Source: Anaerolineales bacterium (lineage in GTDB: Bacteria > Chloroflexota > Anaerolineae > Anaerolineales > Villigracilaceae). From it: 19,079 nucleotides of DNA. This document shows positions 1-7,073 of this stretch, piece by piece (within the stretch, counting starts at the first letter, position 1; every line of letters starts with the position of its first letter). The notes under the pieces were generated by a model. It was not told the origin of the DNA, did not search any database, and saw only the letters and a program-made list of their open reading frames with translations. The translations under genes and the position numbers were made by a program. The stretch is taken from contig JAICQC010000028.1 of the NCBI GenBank assembly GCA_025938055.1, positions 1-19,079 on the forward strand, read 5' to 3'.

Positions 1-78
1 CGCAAAGGCAGCAGGGACAAAGGCAAAACAGGTGAGCAGGGTGAGAATGACAGTAAGGAAACGACGGATTTTTTTCAT
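1..78 (-). CDS. Exported protein, N-terminal signal peptide only (cut by window edge)
   Basis: Only the first 26 codons are inside the window. They start at the ATG read leftwards from 78 and stay open to the edge. The peptide begins MKKIRRF, continues with a hydrophobic core (LTVILTLLTCFAFVP) and ends in AAFA, a classic Sec signal peptide with an AXA-type signal peptidase I site. A GAGG ribosome binding site lies a few bases upstream on the minus strand (about 83-88), which supports this start. The mature protein is outside the window, so its function cannot be named. It is the third exported or membrane-anchored protein in a row on this strand, after the DUF4331 protein and the TPR protein, and probably belongs to the same functional module. 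A dispersed repeat separates it from the TPR gene. Confidence 0.75.
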   Translation of the reverse strand, partial: MKKIRRFLTVILTLLTCFAFVPAAFA

Positions 79-108
79 AAGACCTCATAAATATTCAAAC
101 ATAGTGCT

Positions 109-198
109 ATGTCATCCTGAGCGCAGCGAAGGATCTCTTCCACAGCGCATGAGACTCTTCGGTCGTTGCGCGGGCGCGCCGCTCTCTCAGAGTGACAT
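109..198. repeat. Dispersed repeat with terminal inverted repeats
   Basis: The ends form an inverted repeat: 109-121 (ATGTCATCCTGAG) pairs with 186-198 (CTCAGAGTGACAT) with one mismatch and one G-T pair. The inside is GC-rich and contains AGCGAAGGATCTC and GAGACTCTTCGG, the hallmark words of an intergenic repeat family seen in many environmental bacterial genomes and often mis-annotated as short proteins reading HPERSEGS. It fills the gap between the TPR gene and the next exported gene. It is probably a non-autonomous mobile or REP-like element; no transposase is nearby. Confidence 0.7.
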
Positions 199-206
199 GT
201 ATTGTC

Positions 207-1526
207 TCAATCCTGCAATAACTGCAACGTCGCCTGTGCTTCCTCTGCACCCAGGATCGAAAAATGCGGGTTGATCGACAGCGCTTCTTCCAGATACTCT
301 CGCGCCTGGTCCCTATCGCCAAGCTCGAGGGAAATCATCCCGGCGTGGTAATACAGGAGGGCATCGCGCGTACCGAGCGCCAGGGCTTGCTGCATCAGCG
401 TTTGGGCTTCTTCGAAATTGCCGTTCTTATACTGCGCCCAGGCTGCAGCGTCATAACCATAGGTATCCTTGCGGGATTCAAGTTCACCCATTGCAAGCTG
501 AAGTGCTTCCTTCAAATGCAGGTCGTGATCGGAGTAAAAATTTGCAAGCTGACGGTTGTAGATCTGTTGATTGATCTCCGCAAGTTTGCCGATATATTCC
601 ACGGTTTCATACTGGATTTGTGCCTGCTCAGGTTGACCGGTAAGGGAATACAGATCCCCAAGCGCTGCTAAATAGTCAGGTTGTGGGATAATATTAATCG
701 CCTGCTGATAATAGGCAATGGCTTCCTCATACTTGCCTTGTGCGGCGCTGGTCTTTCCCAGCCCCGCCAGCGCGAGATGATAATTCTCAAAAACACGCAG
801 AGCCGCTTCGTAATAACGACCCGCTTCTTTATGTTGACCCATATTGAAGTACATGTCACCCACACGCAATACATACCAGGCTACGCTCTCCTTTGTGCCA
901 CCAGCTTGCAAGGCGCCAGCCGCAGCCCGGCGCATGAGCGCCAATGCGTCCTGAGGATTGCCCTTTAATTCTTCGAATGCAGCCAGGCGCGCCAGAACGG
1001 GAGGTGTAGCATTCTGTTCATTCAATTGCCTGTAGGCGGCTTCTGCCTCCGGATAATTCCCCAATGCCATTTGAGCGTCGCCAATGGTAACCAGCGCGTC
1101 GGTGATCCTTGGATTCCCTTCATAGACCCGCTGTGCCAATTTGAGCGCCGGGATGAAGTCATGTTGGGCATAATACACAGAAGCCAGGGCGGCATTTGCC
1201 TGCCCGTAATTGGGAACCGCCCGGAGGGTTTCTTTGAGAGCCGCTTCCGCACGTTCATACCCGCTGGCATCTCCAGTCTCTCGTGCCTGACGTGCGTATT
1301 GCTCCGCCAGAAGGGTATAGCTCAATGCATCCTCTGGATTCGCTTTGATGCGCTCCTGAAAAAACTTGATCACATCTTCAACAGGAGGAACAGATGCCAG
1401 ATCACTGCCATCGATGTGCCTGGGATCGGGAAGGTTTTTCGACGAATTGAAAATTGCGCCACGAATGTTCGAAAACGCCAGAATAAGAAGTACGGATAAT
1501 GAGCAAAAGATGGCTTTTCTGTCCAT
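207..1526 (-). CDS. Membrane-anchored or exported tetratricopeptide repeat (TPR) protein
   Basis: This 439-residue protein starts with a short charged N-terminus and a hydrophobic segment (about residues 5-18), a signal anchor or signal peptide. From about residue 65 to 430 it is built of TPR helix pairs. Typical repeat signatures are visible, such as ALGNYPEAEAAYRQL, AQGKYEEAIAYYQQAI, KNGNFEEAQTLMQQAL and ELGDRDQAREYLEEAL. TPR arrays are protein-protein scaffolds, so it probably presents partners on the outer face of the membrane. It has no catalytic motif. The start has an AAGAGGAA ribosome binding site just upstream. It lies 80 bp downstream of the DUF4331 gene in the same direction, with a perfect hairpin between them, and is probably co-transcribed. 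The partner and exact role are unknown. Confidence 0.85.
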   Translation of the reverse strand: MDRKAIFCSLSVLLILAFSNIRGAIFNSSKNLPDPRHIDGSDLASVPPVEDVIKFFQERIKANPEDALSYTLLAEQYARQARETGDASGYERAEAALKETLRAVPNYGQANAALASVYYAQHDFIPALKLAQRVYEGNPRITDALVTIGDAQMALGNYPEAEAAYRQLNEQNATPPVLARLAAFEELKGNPQDALALMRRAAAGALQAGGTKESVAWYVLRVGDMYFNMGQHKEAGRYYEAALRVFENYHLALAGLGKTSAAQGKYEEAIAYYQQAINIIPQPDYLAALGDLYSLTGQPEQAQIQYETVEYIGKLAEINQQIYNRQLANFYSDHDLHLKEALQLAMGELESRKDTYGYDAAAWAQYKNGNFEEAQTLMQQALALGTRDALLYYHAGMISLELGDRDQAREYLEEALSINPHFSILGAEEAQATLQLLQD

Positions 1527-1561
1527 GTTTGTTCCTCTTTCAAAGAAAGGCTGTCGAATCT

Positions 1562-1590
1562 CCGTGGAGGTGGCATGACCACCTCCACGG
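1562..1590 (-). other. Intercistronic hairpin between the DUF4331 and TPR genes
   Basis: A perfect 12-bp stem (CCGTGGAGGTGG, 1562-1573, with 1579-1590) and a 5-base loop start 17 bases past the DUF4331 stop. In the minus-strand direction no T-run follows the stem, so it is a poor intrinsic terminator. A processing site, partial terminator or mRNA-stabilising 3' end that lets the first gene be expressed more than the second is more likely. Confidence 0.6.
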
Positions 1591-1606
1591 TTTGGTTGTA
1601 GTCCCC

Positions 1607-2665
1607 TTAGTTAGCTGGAGCCAGGTACGGGAATGATGTTGAGATTGTGGAGTCGTTCGCCACACAGTCTGAGGTGATCAAGCCTTCGGTAATCAATCCC
1701 AGCTCAACGTCAATCACATCATCTGCCAGTTGCCGCCCGTTGGGGAAGCCGGCTGTGGACGAGGTGTCAACGGTCAAAATGTCCGGGAGCAGGAAGTCGG
1801 CCAGGCCCTGGATCGTGGGAGCATCATCACTTAGATCCGGATCCGTCCCGTCGTTGAGGCTGTAGAGAAGTGTAAGCGTATCTACCACTTCACCACGGAA
1901 ATCACTCTGGTCATTGCGCGGCTCGGCCGCATTGAAGGCATTCTTCTGCGAGGGCTCGTCAGGTTCGAACACGTTGGCGGGGATGAACACCGTATTAATG
2001 GCGGGGCGTCCCATGCGGTCAACCTGTGTTTTATTCAGGACCGTTTCAGCCCAGACGCCGACATTGGTCGCTCCAAGCCAGGCGCTCGGGACTTCCAGCA
2101 CGATGGCTGAGATGTTCAAGCCTGCGAAGAAATTTTCGCCGGGGTTGCAGAAGTCCACAGCCAGGAACGCATTTAGATCGAAGAAGAACGGATCATCGAA
2201 TACGCCGGCGCTGATCGATCCGCCGCCCGGGATCGAGATGGTCTCTCCGGTCTGGCCGGAAGCAAGCACCGATGGTCCCCCACCGCCCTTTCCTGGGATA
2301 CTACGCAACGTCACCTTTTGTTCCGAAGATCCCTTCAGTGCGGCGAAGGTAACACGGTATGTGAGATTCTCGATTGCATCGCCGTCCGAATCGATCCTGA
2401 ATTCATAGACCGCACCGGGATGGAATTTGCCATCGTTTAGCACACCAGCCAGCGGATTCACGCCCATGATCAGCACGGTATTCTCCGGGTTGGTGGGAGA
2501 CTGAAAGGCATAGACATCGGTGATATCGAGGCGAGTATCGCCTCCTGGAGGGGTCAGTCCTGGAGCATCCAGGTGGTCAGCAGCACTCGCGGGTACTGCA
2601 AAGAGACCAAAGACAAGCGCCAGTGCCAGGACGCCGTAGATCAGAACTGTTGAAAACTTTTTCAT
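1607..2665 (-). CDS. Secreted DUF4331 domain protein
   Basis: This 352-residue protein has a clear signal peptide (MKKFSTVLIYGVLALAL... ending in VPASA, cleaved near residue 28-29). The mature N-terminus ADHLDAP, followed by DTRLDITDVYAFQSP and ENTVLIMGVNPLAG (about residues 43-74), is the hallmark of the DUF4331 family. The rest fits the family: FRIDSDGDAIENLTYRVTF, a long beta-rich body, and the PFFFDLNAFLAV and NVFEPDEPSQKNAFNAAEPRNDQ segments. The family is extracytoplasmic and has no established biochemical function. The ATG has an AGAGGAG site at good spacing. It is the first gene of a minus-strand run with the TPR gene and the truncated exported gene, and lies downstream of an ECF sigma/anti-sigma pair, which makes sigma control conceivable but unproven. 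Confidence 0.9.
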   Translation of the reverse strand: MKKFSTVLIYGVLALALVFGLFAVPASAADHLDAPGLTPPGGDTRLDITDVYAFQSPTNPENTVLIMGVNPLAGVLNDGKFHPGAVYEFRIDSDGDAIENLTYRVTFAALKGSSEQKVTLRSIPGKGGGGPSVLASGQTGETISIPGGGSISAGVFDDPFFFDLNAFLAVDFCNPGENFFAGLNISAIVLEVPSAWLGATNVGVWAETVLNKTQVDRMGRPAINTVFIPANVFEPDEPSQKNAFNAAEPRNDQSDFRGEVVDTLTLLYSLNDGTDPDLSDDAPTIQGLADFLLPDILTVDTSSTAGFPNGRQLADDVIDVELGLITEGLITSDCVANDSTISTSFPYLAPAN

Positions 2666-2778
2666 GGTTTTTCTCCTCTAAAACATGGAAACTACTTTTA
2701 CTACTTGAGTGTAATGAGCTAAAGCGCAAATTATCTTTTCCTGAACGTACCTCCTTCCCCTGAGTTGTAAATCGGATC

Positions 2779-2806
2779 CGTATGGGTATACCTATTTATC
2801 CATACG
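2779..2806. promoter_or_regulatory. Palindromic candidate operator upstream of the DUF4331 gene
   Basis: CGTATGG (2779-2785) and CCATACG (2800-2806) form an exact inverted repeat. Its left arm overlaps a second palindrome, GGTATACC (2785-2792). The site is about 115-140 bp upstream of the DUF4331 start and outside the repeats. It could be a regulator binding site or a small RNA hairpin; no cognate regulator is identified. Confidence 0.35.
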
Positions 2807-2879
2807 CAGGTATATGCGCTTTGCATCTATAAAAACGAAAAGTGTCCGAAACCTCCTGGCAAAGACCTGGATGCTTATG

Positions 2880-3004
2880 GGAGATTGCTTCGCCCACGCT
2901 CACCTGCACTCCCCGGCACCGAATCGCCGGGACGGTGTGCGCCAGGTGCAAGTGTCGACTGCGTTCCTCGCTACCGCTCGTCGCGAAGGGACTCGCAATG
3001 ACGG
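2880..3004. repeat. Dispersed repeat family A, copy 1 (interrupted by a family B repeat)
   Basis: The left end GGAGATTGCTTCG (2880-2892) and right end CTCGCAATGACGG (2992-3004) match the ends of the copy at 10671-10712, and share the word ATTGC in inverted orientation. In the second copy the two ends are about 16 bases apart. Here they are about 99 bases apart, because a different repeat (2908-2957) sits between them. Confidence 0.65.
2908..2957 (-). repeat. Dispersed repeat family B, copy 1, inside a family A repeat
   Basis: Read on the minus strand, this contains ACACTTGCACC, then GGCGCACACCG, a CGGCG/CGGTGCCG stem region and GGGGAGT. The copy at 10533-10590 on the plus strand has the same words in the same order (ACACTTGCAC, GGCGCACACCG, GGCG, CGGTACCGGGGAGT). 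The CCGGC/GCCGG and CACCT/AGGTG arms give it strong potential to fold. Confidence 0.6.
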
Positions 3005-3006
3005 AA

Positions 3007-3044
3007 TCAAAAAGAGTGTTGAGACCATGATCTCAACACTCTTT
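3007..3044 (-). terminator. Rho-independent terminator of the sigma/anti-sigma operon
   Basis: A perfect 14-bp stem (AAAGAGTGTTGAGA, 3011-3024, with 3031-3044) and a 6-base loop lie 18 bases past the anti-sigma stop. Read on the minus strand, the stem runs into five T's, as expected for an intrinsic terminator. Confidence 0.85.
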
Positions 3045-3062
3045 CACTTCGCAAAAGGCAAT

Positions 3063-3848
3063 TTACAAATCGCTCAGCACAACGATCTGGTCTGCTGTTG
3101 GCTGTGCACTTCCACCCTCGGGTTCGATCGAGATTCCTAACGACTTGAAAGAACCAATCGACTCCTCCGAAGTCACGATCAACACACTTTGTCCATTCTC
3201 GTCAACGGTTAGAAAGCCCGCGCTCACAGGTGCATTTCCGATGAGCCAAACCTGATATGTTTTACCTGGCTCAAGTGGAGGTAAACCTGAAATCACTATC
3301 ACTGCCGATGTATCATTCGGATTGGCGATCAATTGACCCAACGGACGAGATTGCGCACCCGTGCTTTTCAAGGAAACTGTAATGACATCTGATTCATTCG
3401 TTTGAGGCAGGTTTTGAACCAGTTCACTGATCGACTGGGATTGTGCTGCGACCTGCTCATTCAGGGCAGAGATTTCATTTTGGAGTCGCGCCACTTGCAC
3501 ATTGAGAACGACAGCCCAGATGATCGCGATCGCTGCGGCAGCCATGCTGAGTGAGCGGAACAAATTCTCAAAGCGCAGCCCGCGCCGCGGCGGCTGACTC
3601 ATAACCGGGGCGGCGATGCGCGCCTTTGCATCTTCAGCGACGCGCGCCATGAGCGCCTCCTTCACGTGCCCGGGCGGCTCCACGGAGGAAATGCCAAACG
3701 GCAGCGCGGCGGCTGCCGATTCCATGTCGCGTATTTGCTCACGCGCTTCAGGGTGCTCCGCCAGGTATGCGTCGACAAGCTCTTTTTCATCCTCTGTGAG
3801 CGCGTCGAGTGCATAAAAGGGAAGTAATTCTTCGATGCGTGGGTCCAT
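3063..3848 (-). CDS. RskA-family anti-sigma factor
   Basis: This 261-residue single-pass membrane protein is predicted to hold the adjacent ECF sigma factor inactive. The cytoplasmic N-terminus (MDPRIEELLPFYALDALTEDE) is the short helical anti-sigma domain of the RskA type. One transmembrane segment follows at about residues 101-120, then a likely coiled coil (about 118-147), then an extracytoplasmic RskA C-terminal domain with its signature GLPPLEPGKTYQVWLIG and SAGFLTVDENG. I chose the ATG at 3848. A longer reading to 3929 overlaps the sigma gene, and the 3848 start has a GAAGGA site inside the last sigma codons and lies one base past the sigma stop, implying translational coupling. RskA-type factors are generally inactivated by regulated proteolysis; the signal here is unknown. 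Confidence 0.9.
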   Translation of the reverse strand: MDPRIEELLPFYALDALTEDEKELVDAYLAEHPEAREQIRDMESAAAALPFGISSVEPPGHVKEALMARVAEDAKARIAAPVMSQPPRRGLRFENLFRSLSMAAAAIAIIWAVVLNVQVARLQNEISALNEQVAAQSQSISELVQNLPQTNESDVITVSLKSTGAQSRPLGQLIANPNDTSAVIVISGLPPLEPGKTYQVWLIGNAPVSAGFLTVDENGQSVLIVTSEESIGSFKSLGISIEPEGGSAQPTADQIVVLSDL

Positions 3849-3849
3849 G

Positions 3850-4482
3850 TTATCCTTCAAATTCTTCTCTTTCAAATTCTCCGCGTAATTTCTGTAACGC
3901 CAGCCGGGCGCGGGTATGGATGGTTCCAAGCGCCTCGCCGGTCGCTTCTGCGATCTCCTGCCGCGTCATGCCATAAAAATAAGCCATTTCAATCACCTGC
4001 CGCTGCACGCCGGGCAAGGCAGCCAACGCCCTGCGTATCTGCTGATTCGCAAGCACGGCTTGGGCCTGCTCCGCCACGTTCATTTCGGGATCAGGCGTCT
4101 CCTCGAGAGGAGGCTCGCTGCCATTGGCGCTGGCGAAGAACTGTGGGCGCACATTCCGTCGGCGATAGGCATCGATGGCAAGGTTGCGGGCGATTCTGAA
4201 CAGCCAGCCCGTGAACGATCCGCGCTGCGCTTCATAGGTCGCCGCGTTCTGCCAGACACGCCAGAACGTCTCCTGTAATACGTCTTCAGCCTGTGCCTGG
4301 TCGCCCATGATCTTCAGCGAAATGCCCAGTACTTTGGGCGCGTAGCGGTCATAGAGCACCTCAAGCGCAGCGGAATTGCCTCGAGCGACCTGTATCACAA
4401 GAGTTTCGTCGGGTGCGTGCAATAGAGTACTCTCACTATTAATACGCACAGAAGCATCAGTTGCATTTTTATTGCCAGCCAT
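3850..4482 (-). CDS. ECF RNA polymerase sigma factor (SigK-like)
   Basis: This 210-residue sigma-70-family regulator has region 2 at about residues 28-108 (core-binding DVLQETFWRVWQNA, then GWLFRIARNLAIDAYRRR for -10 recognition). A linker rich in acidic residues and proline follows, then region 4 at about 148-200 (ALAALPGVQRQVIEMAYFYGMTRQEIAEATGEALGTIHTRARLALQKLR), a helix-turn-helix for -35 recognition. Pairing with an RskA-like anti-sigma gene one base downstream fits the SigK/RskA arrangement. No Shine-Dalgarno sequence precedes the ATG, and a TAAAAT box sits only 12 bases upstream, so the transcript may be nearly leaderless. Plausible targets are its own operon and perhaps the DUF4331 module, but neither is shown. 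Confidence 0.92.
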   Translation of the reverse strand: MAGNKNATDASVRINSESTLLHAPDETLVIQVARGNSAALEVLYDRYAPKVLGISLKIMGDQAQAEDVLQETFWRVWQNAATYEAQRGSFTGWLFRIARNLAIDAYRRRNVRPQFFASANGSEPPLEETPDPEMNVAEQAQAVLANQQIRRALAALPGVQRQVIEMAYFYGMTRQEIAEATGEALGTIHTRARLALQKLRGEFEREEFEG

Positions 4483-4494
4483 TGGATTGTTGTA

Positions 4495-4500
4495 ATTTTA
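4495..4500 (-). promoter_or_regulatory. Possible -10 box of the sigma operon
   Basis: TAAAAT on the minus strand, 12 bases before the ATG, would place the transcript start about 6 bases upstream of the start codon. No good -35 is visible, and with an ECF sigma the real promoter could look different. Confidence 0.3.
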
Positions 4501-4621
4501 CCGCTTATCTTATTGATCTCCGCATTTAATCTCTTGCGTGCCCGCCACTATTTGTGTTATCAAATGAATGTCAAGCTCGAAGCCTGACCTACATACACCA
4601 ATACAGCAAAGGAATATAAAA

Positions 4622-5086
4622 ATGACACAGGTTCTTTATGGTGAGCGCATCGCCCGGCAGGGCAAAATCAGGTTGGGCTGCTCGGCTGCGATATTCGATG
4701 AGCGCGGGCGTGTCTTTCTTACGCGCCGCACAGACAACGGCCAATGGTGTCTTCCGGGCGGCGGCATGGATGCGGGCGAGTCGGCGGCGGAGGCGTGTGA
4801 ACGGGAGGTTTGGGAGGAGACCGGTTTGCGCGTCCGCGTGAAGCGTCTGGTCGGCGTCTACAGCCATCCTGATCAATTGACGGTCTACCCGGATGGGAAC
4901 AAGGTGCACATCGTCGCGCTGCACTTCGATGTGGAGATCATCGATGGCGAGCCCAGCCTGAGCAATGAGACCACAGAGTTTGGATATTTCACACTGGAAG
5001 AAATCCATCGCATGGATTTGTTTGGCAGACATAAGGAACGTGTGCTCGATTCACTTGAACACCATGGGGATGCACTGATAAAATAG
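4622..5086 (+). CDS. Nudix hydrolase
   Basis: This 154-residue protein has a perfect Nudix box at residues 47-69: G47, five residues, E53, seven residues, then REVWEETGL (R61, E62, E65, E66, G68). That is the Mg-binding loop that hydrolyses nucleoside diphosphates linked to another group. The preceding strand, RVFLTRRTDNGQWCLPGGG, is typical. Family members sanitise oxidised nucleotides or cleave NDP-sugars and similar compounds; the substrate cannot be read from the sequence. I chose the ATG at 4622 because AAAGGAA lies at good spacing before it, whereas the upstream ATG at 4568 has no ribosome binding site and adds 18 residues unlike a Nudix N-terminus. It is divergent from the sigma gene and followed by a terminator. 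Confidence 0.9.
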   Translation: MTQVLYGERIARQGKIRLGCSAAIFDERGRVFLTRRTDNGQWCLPGGGMDAGESAAEACEREVWEETGLRVRVKRLVGVYSHPDQLTVYPDGNKVHIVALHFDVEIIDGEPSLSNETTEFGYFTLEEIHRMDLFGRHKERVLDSLEHHGDALIK

Positions 5087-5087
5087 G

Positions 5088-5113
5088 AACTGCCCTTGAA
5101 AAGGGGGTTTTTC
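5088..5113 (+). terminator. Probable intrinsic terminator after the Nudix gene
   Basis: AACT (5088-5091) and CCCTT (5093-5097) pair with AAGGG (5101-5105) and GGTT (5106-5109), with one bulged G and one G-T pair. The stem runs straight into a T-run. The stem is short, but its position directly after the stop codon fits. Confidence 0.55.
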
Positions 5114-5188
5114 ATTCAGGCGTCGCTCTCCCCTCACAGCCCAGAGATCTGCAACTCTAAAATTTATAAGTGGATAAGGAAACTTTAG

Positions 5189-7009
5189 ATGTTCAACGGG
5201 TTTGAGCCGAATCAAATTTATCTACTGATCATTCTGGCTGGCGCCATCATCCTGCTGTTCACCGAATGGATTCGCATCGACCTGACAGCGATCCTGATCA
5301 TCACGGCGTTGGGCATCAGCGGCGTGCTGGCGCCTGAGGGTGCCCTTTCCGGCTTCAGCAGTGAGCCGGCGATCATCCTGGCGGCGATGTTTGTGCTGAG
5401 CGGCGCGCTGTTCCACACCGGGCTCTCAGAGCGGCTTGGGAATCTGATCAAGCGGCTGGCAGGCAAAAACTTCGCGCGCATCATTCTGGTGGTGATGCCT
5501 TCCGTGGCGCTTCTGTCAGCCTTTGTCGGTCATGTGGCGCTGACCGCCATCATGCTTCCCATCATCCTGAACCTGGCGCGGGAGAACGAGATCTCGCCAT
5601 CAAAGCTGCTTATCCCAATGGCGTTCGCTGCCTCGCTGGGTACTGCCATTGCTGTGATCGGCGCGCCGGCGTTTCTGGTTGCCAACGGATTGCTCAGGCA
5701 GGCGGGAGAGCCGCCTATTGGAATTTTTTCCATTGCGCCGATCGGTCTGGTGCTGTCGCTGACAGGACCCCTGTTCTTTCTGCTCGGCGGAAGGTTCCTG
5801 CTGCCTGACCATAAAGGGGAGGGTGATTCGGTCGATCACTTCCGGCTGGAGGGATATTACACAGAATTGGTACTGCTGCCTGATTCACGTTTACTCGGCA
5901 AAACGATCCGTGAGGTGGAGGAGCAGCAGCCGGTCGACTTCAAAGTCTCGGCGTGGTACCGGAACGGCCGCCCGCGCAACAGACCCTACGGCACTAAGAA
6001 AACGCAAGCCGGGGATATTCTCGTGATCCGCACCAGCCCCGACAAGCTGGCAACGATCGAAAAGGAACGCGGCATCGCGCTCCAGCCTCTGGAAAAGTAC
6101 AAGGAGAGCTTTGTGCCCTCCCAGGAAAATGAAAACGGCAAGCAGGATTTATCCTCCCGGCTGGTGCAGTCGGTGGTGGCGCCCGGCTCGGGTTTAATTG
6201 GCAAGACGATCGGAAAGATTGATTTCGTCGAAAATTTTGGCGTCATCGTGGTTGGCGTCTGGAGACGCAGAGGCTGGCTGCGGACCGAACTATCCCGCGT
6301 CAAACTGCGCGAAGGGGATGTGCTGGTAATGACGGGCGAAACTGAATCTCTCAGACGGGTTTCAGAAGACCCCTCCTTCCTGATGCTGGTGCCTTTTCGA
6401 GGCGAGCCGAAGCCCCTGCATAAGGCGCGGCTGGCGGGCACGATCATGGTCCTAGCTGTTGCGATCGCGGCGTTCAATATCGTTCCGGTGCAGATCGCTT
6501 TTCTGGCAGGCGCTCTTGTGATGATCCTCAGTGGATGCATTTCCACACAGCAGGCCTACGAGTCTATCGATGCGCGCATTTACATTTTCATCGCCGGCGC
6601 CATTCCGCTGGGTCTTGCCATGCAGGAGACCGGCACGGCTGACCTGCTGGCAGGCTGGCTGCAGGGTCTGGTCTCTGGCTGGGGCATCCACTGGATTCTG
6701 CTGGCACTTTTCCTCGTCACCGGGCTGGTCACGCAGGTCATGTCCGACTCGGGAACCACGGCTCTCTTTGGTCCGATCGCCCTTGCTCTGGCACAGAGCC
6801 TGGATCTTGCGCCGGAACCGTTCGTGGTGACGGTGGCAATGGCGGCGGTCACATCGTTCTTTACACCCATCGGACATCATGGCAACCTGCTGATCTATGG
6901 ACCCGGGCGCTATCAGTTCACAGACTTCATCCGAGTGGGCGTCCCGCTGACACTGATCATTGCAGTGATCGTCTCTGTCATGGCGCCCATGCTCTGGCCC
7001 GGCTCGTAA
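5189..7009 (+). CDS. SLC13/DASS-type permease with two TrkA-C (RCK_C) domains
   Basis: This 606-residue inner-membrane transporter has hydrophobic helices at residues 8-200 and 413-602. They flank a soluble insert (about 215-395) that holds two TrkA-C-like domains. Each opens with a similar phrase (LPDSRLLGKTIREVE, APGSGLIGKTIGKID) and ends in GDILVIRT or GDVLVMTG. The layout and the late motif TPIGHHGNLLIYGPGRYQFTDFIRVGVPL match the DASS/ArsB superfamily, whose members move divalent anions such as sulfate or dicarboxylates, usually with Na+. TrkA-C domains often bind small ligands and gate transport. Unusually, the first-repeat SNT/NNT motif is replaced by GHV (114-116), and the second-half SNN by SDS (519-521), so the substrate may differ from the classical one. 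AAGGAAA precedes the ATG. A small membrane protein follows 64 bp downstream. Confidence 0.88.
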   Translation: MFNGFEPNQIYLLIILAGAIILLFTEWIRIDLTAILIITALGISGVLAPEGALSGFSSEPAIILAAMFVLSGALFHTGLSERLGNLIKRLAGKNFARIILVVMPSVALLSAFVGHVALTAIMLPIILNLARENEISPSKLLIPMAFAASLGTAIAVIGAPAFLVANGLLRQAGEPPIGIFSIAPIGLVLSLTGPLFFLLGGRFLLPDHKGEGDSVDHFRLEGYYTELVLLPDSRLLGKTIREVEEQQPVDFKVSAWYRNGRPRNRPYGTKKTQAGDILVIRTSPDKLATIEKERGIALQPLEKYKESFVPSQENENGKQDLSSRLVQSVVAPGSGLIGKTIGKIDFVENFGVIVVGVWRRRGWLRTELSRVKLREGDVLVMTGETESLRRVSEDPSFLMLVPFRGEPKPLHKARLAGTIMVLAVAIAAFNIVPVQIAFLAGALVMILSGCISTQQAYESIDARIYIFIAGAIPLGLAMQETGTADLLAGWLQGLVSGWGIHWILLALFLVTGLVTQVMSDSGTTALFGPIALALAQSLDLAPEPFVVTVAMAAVTSFFTPIGHHGNLLIYGPGRYQFTDFIRVGVPLTLIIAVIVSVMAPMLWPGS

Positions 7010-7073
7010 CCTGGTTAGGCGAGGCGTTTGGAAGTAAAGCGGGTTTTTTCTATCAGCCGAAGGAGGCAACCTG

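Larger units (their letters stand above)
2666..3062. other. 397-bp gene-free gap: upstream region of the DUF4331 gene plus dispersed repeats
   Basis: This gap separates the anti-sigma gene from the DUF4331 gene, both on the minus strand. From right to left it holds the anti-sigma terminator (3007-3044), a nested pair of dispersed repeats (2880-3004), and an AT-richer stretch (2690-2860) with a palindromic candidate operator. The promoter of the DUF4331 module should be in 2690-2860. I see several AT-rich -10-like words but no convincing -35/-10 pair. Open frames here are low-complexity readings of the repeats and are not called as genes. Confidence 0.7.

Noticed and set aside
32..274. An 80-residue plus-strand open frame containing HPERSEGS
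   Set aside because: It is a reading of a dispersed repeat and of the antisense of the TPR gene; this translated word is a known annotation artefact.
2814..3140. A 108-residue plus-strand open frame in the gap before the DUF4331 gene
   Set aside because: It runs through two nested repeats and the terminator and into the antisense of the anti-sigma gene. It has no ribosome binding site and no protein character.
7017..7050. A possible terminator between the permease and the small membrane protein (T-run at about 7043-7050)
   Set aside because: Only a weak bulged stem (CGTTT with AAAGCG) precedes the T-run, so I do not call it.
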